Part shown: positions 25,865 through 33,459 of the stretch, piece after piece
How the letters are laid out: the number at the start of each line of letters is the position of its first letter
Numbering within the stretch: the stretch's first letter is position 1
Origin: Segatella copri
GTDB lineage: Bacteria > Bacteroidota > Bacteroidia > Bacteroidales > Bacteroidaceae
NCBI RefSeq assembly: GCF_009495355.1
Contig: NZ_VZAD01000036.1
Coordinates: 1-56,667 of the forward strand
Direction of reading: 5' to 3'
DNA length: 56,667 nt
The notes under the pieces: model-generated
Databases searched by the model: none
Told to the model about the DNA's origin: nothing
Seen by the model: the letters and a program-made list of their open reading frames with translations, nothing else
Position numbers and translations under genes: made by a program

Positions 25865-25920
25865 GTTTTTAGTTAATTTGAAAAAACGATCAGGACTTGA
25901 AACACGCTCTCATTTTTATA

Positions 25921-26589
25921 CTATAAAAGAATATATGTAACTCCATTCAGTAATATGTGTGCGAATATACTTGCGTAAATTCCCAAGTTCAACCTGAAAT
26001 AAGTAAACAATATTCCAGCACTAAATTGTGGCAAACAAGCAATGATGAGATAAGGTAAGTAATACATTTCTACATTGTAATTATTTATATGCATTAGGGA
26101 AAACCATAAGATAGAAAACCAGATGAATGATCTATATAGATATTTATTACTTTTGATACTATCATACCTTGCTTGCGGTATCTTGTAAAAAAGATATCCC
26201 ATCACAAATGCAATTGCTAACTTTGTAAGAATTCTAATATATTTGTCGTCTATGTGATATAATTCTCCTAAAATGAAAAAAGAGATACAAGTTACACTGA
26301 TAATGATTTCTGTCTTGTGGAATGACAACCATAGTCTGTGTATTGTTTCTTCTATGATCGGCCCAATTACTATTAACATTAGTATTGTGTCTTTTGTCAT
26401 ATTTTCTTTTGGCTTAAGTTCATGAGGCCATCCTATATGATGTGCATAGCTGATAACAAGAATAGAGACTATTAATAAAATAAGATAAATAACAGCCCCC
26501 TTTATAAGTATCACTATCGGTTTCTCTCCTTTATTCTTATCAGAAAGATAATGATTAATATCTAAATTTAATTTCATCTGAATATTCAT
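25921..26589 (-). CDS. CPBP family intramembrane protease
   Basis: 222-aa polytopic membrane protein. EETIHR at residues 80-85 is the EExxxR motif, FSLMHINNYN is the second His motif, and FAHILLNG near the end is the third, all in helices as in CPBP/Abi proteases. These proteins often give immunity to, or process, exported bacteriocins. The start at 26589 lies four bases after the exporter stop codon; a longer frame would overlap the exporter. It is the last gene of the peptide-export operon. Confidence 0.85.
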   Translation of the reverse strand: MNIQMKLNLDINHYLSDKNKGEKPIVILIKGAVIYLILLIVSILVISYAHHIGWPHELKPKENMTKDTILMLIVIGPIIEETIHRLWLSFHKTEIIISVTCISFFILGELYHIDDKYIRILTKLAIAFVMGYLFYKIPQARYDSIKSNKYLYRSFIWFSILWFSLMHINNYNVEMYYLPYLIIACLPQFSAGILFTYFRLNLGIYASIFAHILLNGVTYILL

Positions 26590-26593
26590 GTTT

Positions 26594-28765
26594 TTACAAA
26601 TCAATTTCATCAAATTGTTCTTTCCATAGTCTATGGTAGATTCCATTTTTAGATAGAAGGGACTGATGATTGCCTGATTCTGCCACTTTGCCTTGGTCTA
26701 AAACCACAATGTTGTCCGCCGTTTTTACCGTACTGAGACGATGGGCGATAACAATGATGGTTTTGCCTTGCTTTGAAAGAGAATCAAGCGCCTTTTTAAC
26801 ATATCGCTCGGAGATAGAGTCGAGCGAAGAGGTAGCTTCGTCAAAGATAAGAATCATCGGGTCTTTGTACATCATTCTTGCAATGGCAATACGTTGACGC
26901 TCTCCACCCGAAAGACTGGTGCCATGCTCACCAATTATAGTATTGTATCCATTAGGCAACCTATCGATGAACTCTTTTAGTCCTAATTGCTCTATGATGT
27001 TTGTTATCTTTTGCATATCTGGATTAAAGTCTCCCAAAGCAATATTCTCTATGATTGTACCGGCAAACAGTTCTATCTGTTGTGGAACAGAACCTACATA
27101 ACGGCGCAAGCTTCTATTACTCAGATTCTTTATCTGATAACTGCCTATACGTATTTCTCCATCTTGTATTGGATAGATATGCTGCAGCAGGGATACCAAT
27201 GTTGTTTTGCCCGACCCACTTTCTCCCACAATAGCTGTTGTTTTTCCTGTCTCTATTTTCAAGTTAAGTTTCTCAAAGACTTGCTTTCTCGAACCATATC
27301 TGAAATATACATTTTCAAAGACAATACCATTTATCATATCAGGCTCAAGGTCGAAGCACAACATACTCTCTTCCTCTACCTCCAAATCCATGATTTGGAA
27401 TAGGCGGTCGGCAGCTATAAGTGCATCTTGTATGGTCTGGTTTGAGGTTATTATCGAACCGATAGGAGAAATGACATATCCTACCAACGAGTAGAACAGC
27501 ATCAGAGTACCAGGTGTAATGGATTTGTCGATGACCAAGGTACTACCAACCCATAATACCACAATGGTTATACCTGTAGATATGAATTGCACTCCGTTAT
27601 TTGCCAAGATAGATCCATAGATGCTGCGAAAAGTATTCTTCAATAATACCACAAATCGATTTTCTGTTTTCAGATTGGCAAAATCTTCCACACCAAATCT
27701 CTTGATGGTGGCAATAGAGTTAAGAGACTCTACAAGCTGCGACTCCAAGTCGGCACTGCTCTCCATGATTTTTCGTTGATACTTACGATTCAGTTTATTG
27801 AATCCCCAGAATACCAACAAGAACAATGGAGCCGAAGCAAGCGTTATCAGAGCTAACTCCCAAGAGTAAACAAACATAAGGAACACGGAGAATATCAATA
27901 TCATCATGTTTACTATCAAGTCGAGAGAAACATTATTGATAAAGTTTCTTATCTTGACAGCATCATTGACACGAGAGATAATCTCACCCACACGCATGGT
28001 ATCAAAGAATTGTTGTGGCAAATGCAGCAAATGTTTGTAATAACCAAGGATAAGGGCTGCGTCAATACGTTGGCCTGTTTTTAGGGCAAGAATACTCTTC
28101 ATCGAACCGATGAAAGTGCGCAATACGAGTAACACAATCATTATGACACTCATCAGATTGAGTAAGTTGAGATTTTCATCGACCAACACATAGTCGGTTA
28201 TCTTGCCTACATATACTGATACAGAAAGTCCTAATACACTATATATCAAAGCCCCAAACAAAGCCTGCGTCATCATGCTTTTATGTGGAGCAAGTAGTTG
28301 TAAGAACTTCATGGTCATACTAACTTTTTCGTTGCCTTTCTCGAAAGTTTCGTTTGGCTCCAATATAACCAGAATCCCAGTCCACATTTTCTCAAATTCT
28401 TGCCTTGTTGCCTTATGCATTTCTCCATCAGCAGGATCCATGTAGACAACCCCCTTCTTACTTATCTTGTAGAGCACGACAAAATGGTGAAGTACTTCTT
28501 TTATCACCACATGAGCAATAGCTGGGATAGGTATCATGCAGAGTGCGTCATACACGCCTCTTACACCTTTGGCAGAAAAGCCTAATTTCTGTGCAGCCTC
28601 CACCATGCCCAGAATGTTGGTACCCTTCTGGTCGGTATAGGCATATTGGCGTATTCTGGCCACAGGCACTTTAAGCCCGTAGTGTGCGCATACCGAGGCG
28701 AGACATGCAGCCCCGCAATCTGTCACATCGTGTTGTTTTATCTTAATGCTTCTTTTCATCATCAT
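26594..28765 (-). CDS. Peptidase-containing ABC transporter (C39 leader peptidase)
   Basis: 723-aa PCAT that cuts a double-glycine leader and exports the core peptide. N-terminal C39 domain: oxyanion Q11, catalytic Cys17 (TDCGAACL), His94 (HHFVVLY) and Asp110 (DPADG) are all present. A six-helix membrane domain follows (about 160-430), then the ATPase: Walker A GESGSGKTT near 515, signature LSGGERQRIA, Walker B MILIFDEATSSLD. All key residues are intact, so it should be active. The HlyD gene lies six bases upstream and the likely substrates are the small peptides at 29987-33350. Confidence 0.95.
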   Translation of the reverse strand: MMMKRSIKIKQHDVTDCGAACLASVCAHYGLKVPVARIRQYAYTDQKGTNILGMVEAAQKLGFSAKGVRGVYDALCMIPIPAIAHVVIKEVLHHFVVLYKISKKGVVYMDPADGEMHKATRQEFEKMWTGILVILEPNETFEKGNEKVSMTMKFLQLLAPHKSMMTQALFGALIYSVLGLSVSVYVGKITDYVLVDENLNLLNLMSVIMIVLLVLRTFIGSMKSILALKTGQRIDAALILGYYKHLLHLPQQFFDTMRVGEIISRVNDAVKIRNFINNVSLDLIVNMMILIFSVFLMFVYSWELALITLASAPLFLLVFWGFNKLNRKYQRKIMESSADLESQLVESLNSIATIKRFGVEDFANLKTENRFVVLLKNTFRSIYGSILANNGVQFISTGITIVVLWVGSTLVIDKSITPGTLMLFYSLVGYVISPIGSIITSNQTIQDALIAADRLFQIMDLEVEEESMLCFDLEPDMINGIVFENVYFRYGSRKQVFEKLNLKIETGKTTAIVGESGSGKTTLVSLLQHIYPIQDGEIRIGSYQIKNLSNRSLRRYVGSVPQQIELFAGTIIENIALGDFNPDMQKITNIIEQLGLKEFIDRLPNGYNTIIGEHGTSLSGGERQRIAIARMMYKDPMILIFDEATSSLDSISERYVKKALDSLSKQGKTIIVIAHRLSTVKTADNIVVLDQGKVAESGNHQSLLSKNGIYHRLWKEQFDEIDL

Positions 28766-28771
28766 TACTGT

Positions 28772-29926
28772 TTATTCGGTAATATATTGGGTAGGATTAA
28801 TCCATTCGTCTATATTTTGATATAGAATGTCAAACAGTGAGCGCTTGGTTATCATAAATCTCACATTTGCCACCATTCCTTTTTTGAGGTATCCTTTCAT
28901 GCCAGTTTTCTTCATGACGAGAAACTTTTGTTGCAATTTGCATTTTACTTTAAAGTAAGTATTTCCTTTTTCATCCGACATATAATCGGACGACACATAA
29001 ATGACAGAACCCATGACCGTGCCCCACTCATTATAATTGAATGAGGTGATTTGGACCTTGACAGGCATACCTACAGAGATATAGCCAATATCATTGGGCG
29101 ACACGTATGCCTCTACATATATAGTGGAATCAGGACTGACGCCACAGATAGATTGCCCTGTCTGTACGCTGCTTCCACGATAGATTCCTGAAAATTGCTC
29201 TATGGTGCCATCTACCGGGCTACGCAATTCATACATATTTTTAACCTCAGCCTTTTCTTGATTTTGGGCGGATTGCATTTCCTTAAATTGGTTTTGATAA
29301 TTGTTCAGTTCCGTTTGCCAAGTGCTTAACTGAGACTCTATAAGAGATGACAATTCCTCCTTTTTGCTTTGATAAGTAAAGAGATACTTTTCATATTCTT
29401 CCTCGGAGACAAGAAACTTGTCGAAGAGTATCTTTTCTCTGTTATATTCTCTTTTGGCTTGTTCTATAGCTACCTGTAATTCTTGTTTTTTGCTAACATA
29501 CAGTTGGTATTCCTGTAGGCGAGTTGGTGATCGAAAAACAGAAGGCTTACCACCAATAGATAAGGTCTTCAAGTCAGATATATGGTCTTCAAAATCTTTT
29601 AACCGATTGTCTTGATAGGCTATTTTTTCATGAGAAGAAGAGGCTCGAAAGCGAAGAAGGATATCTCCTTTCTTCACTTTCTGCCCTTCATAAACATATA
29701 CATCATTTATTATTCCAGAGATCGTTGCTTTGATGTCAGTTTTCTCAATGGCTGGTCTTACCACACCATTACTTAGGATGGAAATATCAACATATACGAA
29801 TGGCAACAGTACGAATGCCAGAACTATGGTTGCCAATACCACCCAATAAATGACTTGAGACTTTGTCGTGTGCTGATAGATGTAGGTCTCAATACTATTC
29901 TCTATCCAAGCAGGAGGTAAAATCAT
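28772..29926 (-). CDS. HlyD-family secretion adaptor
   Basis: 384-aa periplasmic adaptor that joins the inner-membrane exporter to an outer-membrane channel. One N-terminal helix (about 23-48), a lipoyl half ATISGIINDVYVYEGQKVKKGD near 88-109, a long coiled coil (about 120-220), then the second lipoyl half ELRSPVDGTIEQFSGI and a beta-barrel. No TolC-like outer-membrane gene is in the island, so the channel must be encoded elsewhere. It is the first gene after the peptide genes, across a hairpin. Confidence 0.93.
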   Translation of the reverse strand: MILPPAWIENSIETYIYQHTTKSQVIYWVVLATIVLAFVLLPFVYVDISILSNGVVRPAIEKTDIKATISGIINDVYVYEGQKVKKGDILLRFRASSSHEKIAYQDNRLKDFEDHISDLKTLSIGGKPSVFRSPTRLQEYQLYVSKKQELQVAIEQAKREYNREKILFDKFLVSEEEYEKYLFTYQSKKEELSSLIESQLSTWQTELNNYQNQFKEMQSAQNQEKAEVKNMYELRSPVDGTIEQFSGIYRGSSVQTGQSICGVSPDSTIYVEAYVSPNDIGYISVGMPVKVQITSFNYNEWGTVMGSVIYVSSDYMSDEKGNTYFKVKCKLQQKFLVMKKTGMKGYLKKGMVANVRFMITKRSLFDILYQNIDEWINPTQYITE

Positions 29927-29946
29927 TGAAGATGACTTGTTTTTTA

Positions 29947-29979
29947 CAAGGTCAAGATTAGTTGATAATCTTGACCTTG
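29947..29979. terminator. Perfect hairpin between peptide genes and exporter
   Basis: 14-nt perfect arms (CAAGGTCAAGATTA and TAATCTTGACCTTG) with a 5-nt loop. No U-run follows on the minus strand, so it may act as a partial terminator or a 3' stabiliser of the peptide mRNA rather than a full stop. Confidence 0.6.
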
Positions 29980-29986
29980 CTGTAAA

Positions 29987-30157
29987 TTAATGCAAAGACA
30001 TAACTAAGGCGTCACCGAAACCGGGATTGTGCTGATGTGTATACACTAATTCACCAGCAATTCTTCCTAACCAATAAAGCAATGAGCCTTTTTCACCTGC
30101 GTTGATAGACTTGAGCTCTTGCTCATCTAACTCTTTTAAATAATTGTTACATTTCAT
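29987..30157 (-). CDS. Small leader-type peptide (56 aa), candidate export substrate
   Basis: MKCNNYLKELDEQELKSINA then G at 21. Residues 7-21 (LKELDEQELKSINAG) match the double-glycine leader pattern with an Ala-Gly junction at 20-21. The core would be about 35 residues, with a hydrophobic GSLLYWLGRIAGELVY stretch and a HQHNPGFGDA segment. The start follows the previous peptide's stop codon by two bases, and the exporter genes are next downstream. No database family is recognised. A bacteriocin or peptide signal is the best reading. Confidence 0.75.
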   Translation of the reverse strand: MKCNNYLKELDEQELKSINAGEKGSLLYWLGRIAGELVYTHQHNPGFGDALVMSLH

Positions 30158-30159
30158 AG

Positions 30160-30324
30160 TTATTTTCTTTTTAATCCGTCATTATAACCTTGCTTAAGAT
30201 CGTCAGGAGTACCAACTAAATAATCTGCAAGCAAACCAAAGAGATATTTAACAATTTTATCTTTCATTCCTCCTCCATTAATTTCCATTAGTTGAGAAGC
30301 TGACAATTCTATGATCTTTTCCAT
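30160..30324 (-). CDS. Small double-glycine leader peptide (54 aa)
   Basis: The leader is MEKIIELSASQLMEINGG (residues 1-18), a textbook double-glycine pattern (ELSxxxLxxINGG). The core of about 36 residues is cationic and amphipathic: GMKDKIVKYLFGLLADYL near its start and a Lys/Arg tail (GLKRK). The start at 30324 overlaps the end of the CPBP gene by 47 bases; an upstream start at 30348 would lengthen the leader by eight residues. With 29987-30157 it forms a two-peptide pair, as in two-component class II bacteriocins. Confidence 0.8.
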   Translation of the reverse strand: MEKIIELSASQLMEINGGGMKDKIVKYLFGLLADYLVGTPDDLKQGYNDGLKRK

Positions 30325-31078
30325 ATTTATTTCTTTTGAATATAACACATATTTTTTTTATTGTAAGTGATAGTACGACAATACATATTATGACTAAAAG
30401 TATATGAATAATCAATAATTGTTCTTTTGTCATCCCATATGTGATTGTTGAAAGAGATGTAAAACTCCATACACAACATGATAGATTGTTCGTAGTATGG
30501 ATGATGATAGAAGGCCATAGACTTCTTGTTTTATAGAATAACCATCCCGCAATCATACTAAATATAGCAGCACCTATCATTTGGGTGAGATTTAAGTGAA
30601 TAATGCTAAATATAAAAGTCGAGATTCCTATTGCAATCCATGGATTAGTCTTCCCTTTTAACAAACATCCTAAAACAACGCCCCTAAACAACATTTCTTC
30701 TGCCACAGGTTGTAGCAAACCTATAGTTATTGTACACAGCAGAGTATTTTGCGTAATGGAGGTTAATGCATTCTCAAACAAATTTGGTATATATATATAT
30801 GTACCAAAAACAGAGAGCAATACCAAATTCGAAATAGCGATAATAGGACAATATAAAGCAATTTTTATTGGACATTTCTTTAGATAGTTCTTTATGGAAT
30901 ATCTATATAAAATCCATGTGATAATTGCAATGACAAAAACAGAATGAGAAAGCACGTAATTGTTTCTATTTGCAAAATTACCAATGGCTGAGAATAATTG
31001 GAATATACAAACTACAGCCATAGCAACCATCAAAGTAGTTACCAGTCCTTTCGTTCCTGCTAATAGTTCTTTCTTCAT
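30278..31078 (-). CDS. CPBP family intramembrane protease
   Basis: 266-aa protein with about seven helices. EEMLFR at residues 127-132 is the EExxxR motif, FIFSIIHLNLTQ is the second motif with His, and IIHTTNNLSC is the third with His and Asn. It lies just upstream of the two leader peptides and overlaps the first by 47 bases, so their expression is linked. Immunity against the peptides, or extra processing, is the likely role. It is distinct from the CPBP protein at 25921. Confidence 0.85.
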   Translation of the reverse strand: MKKELLAGTKGLVTTLMVAMAVVCIFQLFSAIGNFANRNNYVLSHSVFVIAIITWILYRYSIKNYLKKCPIKIALYCPIIAISNLVLLSVFGTYIYIPNLFENALTSITQNTLLCTITIGLLQPVAEEMLFRGVVLGCLLKGKTNPWIAIGISTFIFSIIHLNLTQMIGAAIFSMIAGWLFYKTRSLWPSIIIHTTNNLSCCVWSFTSLSTITYGMTKEQLLIIHILLVIICIVVLSLTIKKICVIFKRNKYGKDHRIVSFSTNGN

Positions 31079-31089
31079 ATTACTTGTGA

Positions 31090-31271
31090 TTATATTGTTT
31101 CTAACCTTCTAATTTTGTGATGTTCTCTGTAAGTGAGCCAGGGCCATCCCTTATATATGCCGATTTCCTCTTCTGTAAGAGTGGCAAGATAAGCCTTAAG
31201 TTTATCTTGTAATCATATTTGTTGGATGATTTACAAGTTGGCTTACAGCCGTTGGTTGTAAACTTGTTCAT
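31090..31271 (-). pseudogene. Possible frameshifted small-gene remnant
   Basis: An ATG at 31271 opens 56 codons (MNKFTTNGCKPTCKSSNKYD at the start) ending at 31101. A second frame, entered just after codon 20 and ending at 31090, reads like better protein (YLATLTEEEIGIYKGWPWL then TYREHHKIRRL) but has no start. A one-base shift between them would give one protein of about 60 residues ending 12 bases before the CPBP start. No family is recognised. Confidence 0.35.
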
Positions 31272-31315
31272 ACTTGCTTATTAAAAACTTTATGTGAACC
31301 TCTAATATTTAATAA

Positions 31316-31343
31316 GTTACTCATGTCAAAATACCTGAGTAAC
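31316..31343. terminator. Hairpin after the small membrane-protein gene
   Basis: GTTACTCA (31316-31323) and TGAGTAAC (31336-31343) pair perfectly over a 12-nt loop in the AT-rich gap. On the minus strand TTATTAAATATTAG follows, a weak U-rich tail. Confidence 0.45.
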
Positions 31344-31414
31344 ATGAAAGGTTAATCACTAAGTTTCTAATTTAAATTCATCGTTTTAACGACAAAATAT
31401 TTTTCTAAACTTTT

Positions 31415-31615
31415 TCATTTTTCAAATAATTTAAAATATAAACAATATAAGAAAAAACAAATTAACCCTCCTATTAGAATCATTGCTATGAAACTAATTG
31501 CAGAGGTTAAAAACTGCAAGGCGAATAATGATACAAAAGTATCGATGATAAGCAATGCTGTAATTAACCACCATTTCGGAGTTGTTGATTTCAAAGGTGC
31601 CCAAAAAGATGCCAT
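31415..31615 (-). CDS. Small two-helix membrane protein (66 aa)
   Basis: Short N-terminus with a WAPLKSTTPKWW segment, then two helices (about 17-35 and 38-60) and a Lys/Glu end (LFEK). No recognised family. Its place between the radical SAM enzyme and the leader peptides, and its size, fit a bacteriocin immunity protein, though a peptide with no leader cannot be ruled out. Confidence 0.6.
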   Translation of the reverse strand: MASFWAPLKSTTPKWWLITALLIIDTFVSLFALQFLTSAISFIAMILIGGLICFFLYCLYFKLFEK

Positions 31616-31686
31616 AATTAAATATTATATTTTGTATTTAGAATCTCCATAAGTGGTAGATTAAACCACATAAAAAGAAGTCTTTT

Positions 31687-32994
31687 TCAGAATTTCTTTA
31701 TTTTAATGTATGCCGCTAATATTTGTTCCCATTCTAAAAGATGAATTTTGCAATGCATCATAAATGAAGGAGCATTATGAATGCGTTCTGTTTGACAACC
31801 GCCACCACAAAGATAACGAGCCCAGCATTGCTGGCATTTTTCTAAGTTCAAAATGAACTGGGACTTGTAGATGTCTTGCTTTGATAATAAGATACCTCTT
31901 TCGATATCTCCTATGGTAATTTGGTATGGCAACATATTTTGACATGCGAAATATCGTCCTTGCTCATCTACAAGAAAGTTTGCTCTGCCAGCTTCACATC
32001 CATGCATCCTTATCGTCTTTTGAGACAGGGTAGATAGCTTCTGCTTGAAGTCCATACAGAACACTTCCTCCTTACGAAGAAGTTTATCTGTTAGGAAATT
32101 GAATACTTGCAGATAATCCACTTGCATTCTTTCCCAAGTTCTTTTGTCTATCTTTGTTTCTGACTCATCCTTTTCATTAGCACTTATGGTAAAGGCGTAG
32201 GCATAAGGAATTGCGAGGTTTTCAAAGAACTGAAACGTACCAAGTAAGTTCTGGTTTCTTGGGCTTATTGTAGCTCTGAGATTAAACTTAATGTTTGCCT
32301 GTCTCAATAGTTCTATGTTTGCCATTATTCGTTTAAATGAGCCTTGACCAGAAACCAACAAACGATTTTGGTCATTTACTTCTTGTGGCCCATCAAGACT
32401 TATAGTAATGGTAAAGTCTTTTTCCTTGAAAAGCGCTAACAAGTCTTTGTCATTGAGTAGTAATCCATTTGTATTGAGCAGAAACGCAAAATCTTTGCCT
32501 GGATACTCCTTAAACCTTTCCTCTATTCTTCTTACAGTTTCTCTTATGAAGTCCTTACATAATAAGGGCTCTCCACCAAAGAAATAGAAGAGATAACGTT
32601 TGGTATTTGGAAAATCCTTCAACAAGTTTTTTGTCGCCTTTTCTGCAACGTGGATAGACATCGGCTCAATATGCTTTTCCTTCGTAAAAGCAAAACAATA
32701 TCGACAAGCCATGTTGCAAGCATGAGTCGTATTGAATGTCAACATCACCTGTTGTGGAACAGTTTCGGTTTCTTCTCGAATATGCACATTATCTCTCATT
32801 GCGATAAGAGCAGAGGTAAGCTTATCGAACTTCTCCTCATGTGTGGCATTCTCATTCCAACTACAAGTCGAGTCAAAGTATTCTTCCAATAAAGGATTTT
32901 GGATTTCCAACACTTCTTGACTTCCTGTTAGGAATACGTATTGTTTATCCTTAACTTTGACCAACTTGTAGTCTTTTGTTTCCAACTTTTTCAT
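31687..32994 (-). CDS. Radical SAM/SPASM peptide maturase
   Basis: 435-aa enzyme expected to modify a ribosomal peptide. The SAM-binding cluster motif is C93-N-M-A-C97-R-Y-C100 (CxxxCxxC), with FFGGEPLL near 140. The C-terminal SPASM domain reads CQQCWARYLCGGGC with a later Cys near SFMMHCKIHLLEW, for auxiliary Fe-S clusters. N-terminal residues 1-85 probably form a peptide-binding domain. The start at 32994 is used because an upstream ATG (33024) would overlap the precursor gene that ends at 33002. This fits the Bacteroidales radical-SAM maturases that act on GG-type precursors. Confidence 0.9.
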   Translation of the reverse strand: MKKLETKDYKLVKVKDKQYVFLTGSQEVLEIQNPLLEEYFDSTCSWNENATHEEKFDKLTSALIAMRDNVHIREETETVPQQVMLTFNTTHACNMACRYCFAFTKEKHIEPMSIHVAEKATKNLLKDFPNTKRYLFYFFGGEPLLCKDFIRETVRRIEERFKEYPGKDFAFLLNTNGLLLNDKDLLALFKEKDFTITISLDGPQEVNDQNRLLVSGQGSFKRIMANIELLRQANIKFNLRATISPRNQNLLGTFQFFENLAIPYAYAFTISANEKDESETKIDKRTWERMQVDYLQVFNFLTDKLLRKEEVFCMDFKQKLSTLSQKTIRMHGCEAGRANFLVDEQGRYFACQNMLPYQITIGDIERGILLSKQDIYKSQFILNLEKCQQCWARYLCGGGCQTERIHNAPSFMMHCKIHLLEWEQILAAYIKIKKF

Positions 32995-33001
32995 TAATAG
33001 A

Positions 33002-33178
33002 TTAGCCAATACCAAATATTCCATCCCCAGGTAATTTCACAGGAGGAATATTGATGCAACATACGATGACATCGTCAGCCGTAATACCCTTGAAGACAGG
33101 CTTGTCATTGCCACCATCGTGTTCAACACACTCTTTCTTGTTTAAAGGGACAAGTCCCATTTCTTCCAACTTCTTCAT
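33002..33178 (-). CDS. Candidate RiPP precursor peptide (58 aa, Cys-Cys core)
   Basis: Starts MKKLEEMGLVPLNKKECVEH, then DGGNDKP. A Gly-Gly occurs at residues 22-23 and the C-terminal half holds VIVCCINIPPVKLPGDGIFG, with adjacent cysteines and several prolines. It ends seven bases before the radical SAM start, the closest partner. The leader does not follow the usual LSxxELxxIxGG pattern exactly, so the cleavage site is uncertain. No family recognised; too short for ordinary gene calling. Confidence 0.75.
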   Translation of the reverse strand: MKKLEEMGLVPLNKKECVEHDGGNDKPVFKGITADDVIVCCINIPPVKLPGDGIFGIG

Positions 33179-33221
33179 AATTTTAAGTTTTTAATTTAAT
33201 TATTACATTAATAGTATACAT

Positions 33222-33350
33222 TTAATCATGGTAATAAAATGGATAAAGTTTTCCATTTATTAACTTATAGTATACTTTTCTCTCACCACCAGCACCACCA
33301 AGTGAAGATAAACACTCTTCTATGGTCAAATTTCTTATTTCTGTTCTCAT
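33222..33350 (-). CDS. Candidate double-glycine leader peptide (42 aa)
   Basis: The leader MRTEIRNLTIEECLSSLGG (residues 1-19) ends in Gly-Gly, and a second Gly-Gly lies at 21-22. The core (ERKVYYKLINGKLYPFYYHD) is cationic and aromatic-rich, with five tyrosines. It is the first gene after the divergent promoter with the sensor kinase and heads the same minus-strand set as the radical SAM enzyme. It may be the signal peptide for the sensor or a modified product. Confidence 0.75.
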   Translation of the reverse strand: MRTEIRNLTIEECLSSLGGAGGERKVYYKLINGKLYPFYYHD

Positions 33351-33378
33351 TATTTTTGTTGTTTGTTATTTTCGATTG

Positions 33379-33453
33379 CAAATGTATAAAGTTTTAAAAA
33401 TATTAAATGTTAGATGTTTCTTAGGTTTATGTTAGATTTTATTTGTATTTTTG
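33379..33453. promoter_or_regulatory. Divergent promoter region of the peptide system
   Basis: The minus strand carries TACATTTG (33386-33379), 29 bp upstream of the first peptide gene. The plus strand carries TATTTTTG (33446-33453), only six bases before the kinase ATG at 33460, so that mRNA would be nearly leaderless. The region is very AT-rich with ATGTTAGATGTTTC and ATGTTAGATTTT half-repeats that could bind the response regulator. Confidence 0.55.
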
Positions 33454-33459
33454 CAAAAA

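Noticed and set aside
28772..29926. Type I secretion system for a large RTX protein
   Set aside because: The ABC partner has an intact C39 leader peptidase and the nearby substrates are short GG peptides; no RTX-type gene is present.
29947..29979. Full intrinsic terminator isolating the exporter from the peptide genes
   Set aside because: The stem is perfect but no U-run follows on the minus strand, so read-through into the HlyD gene is likely. Kept only as a possible partial terminator.
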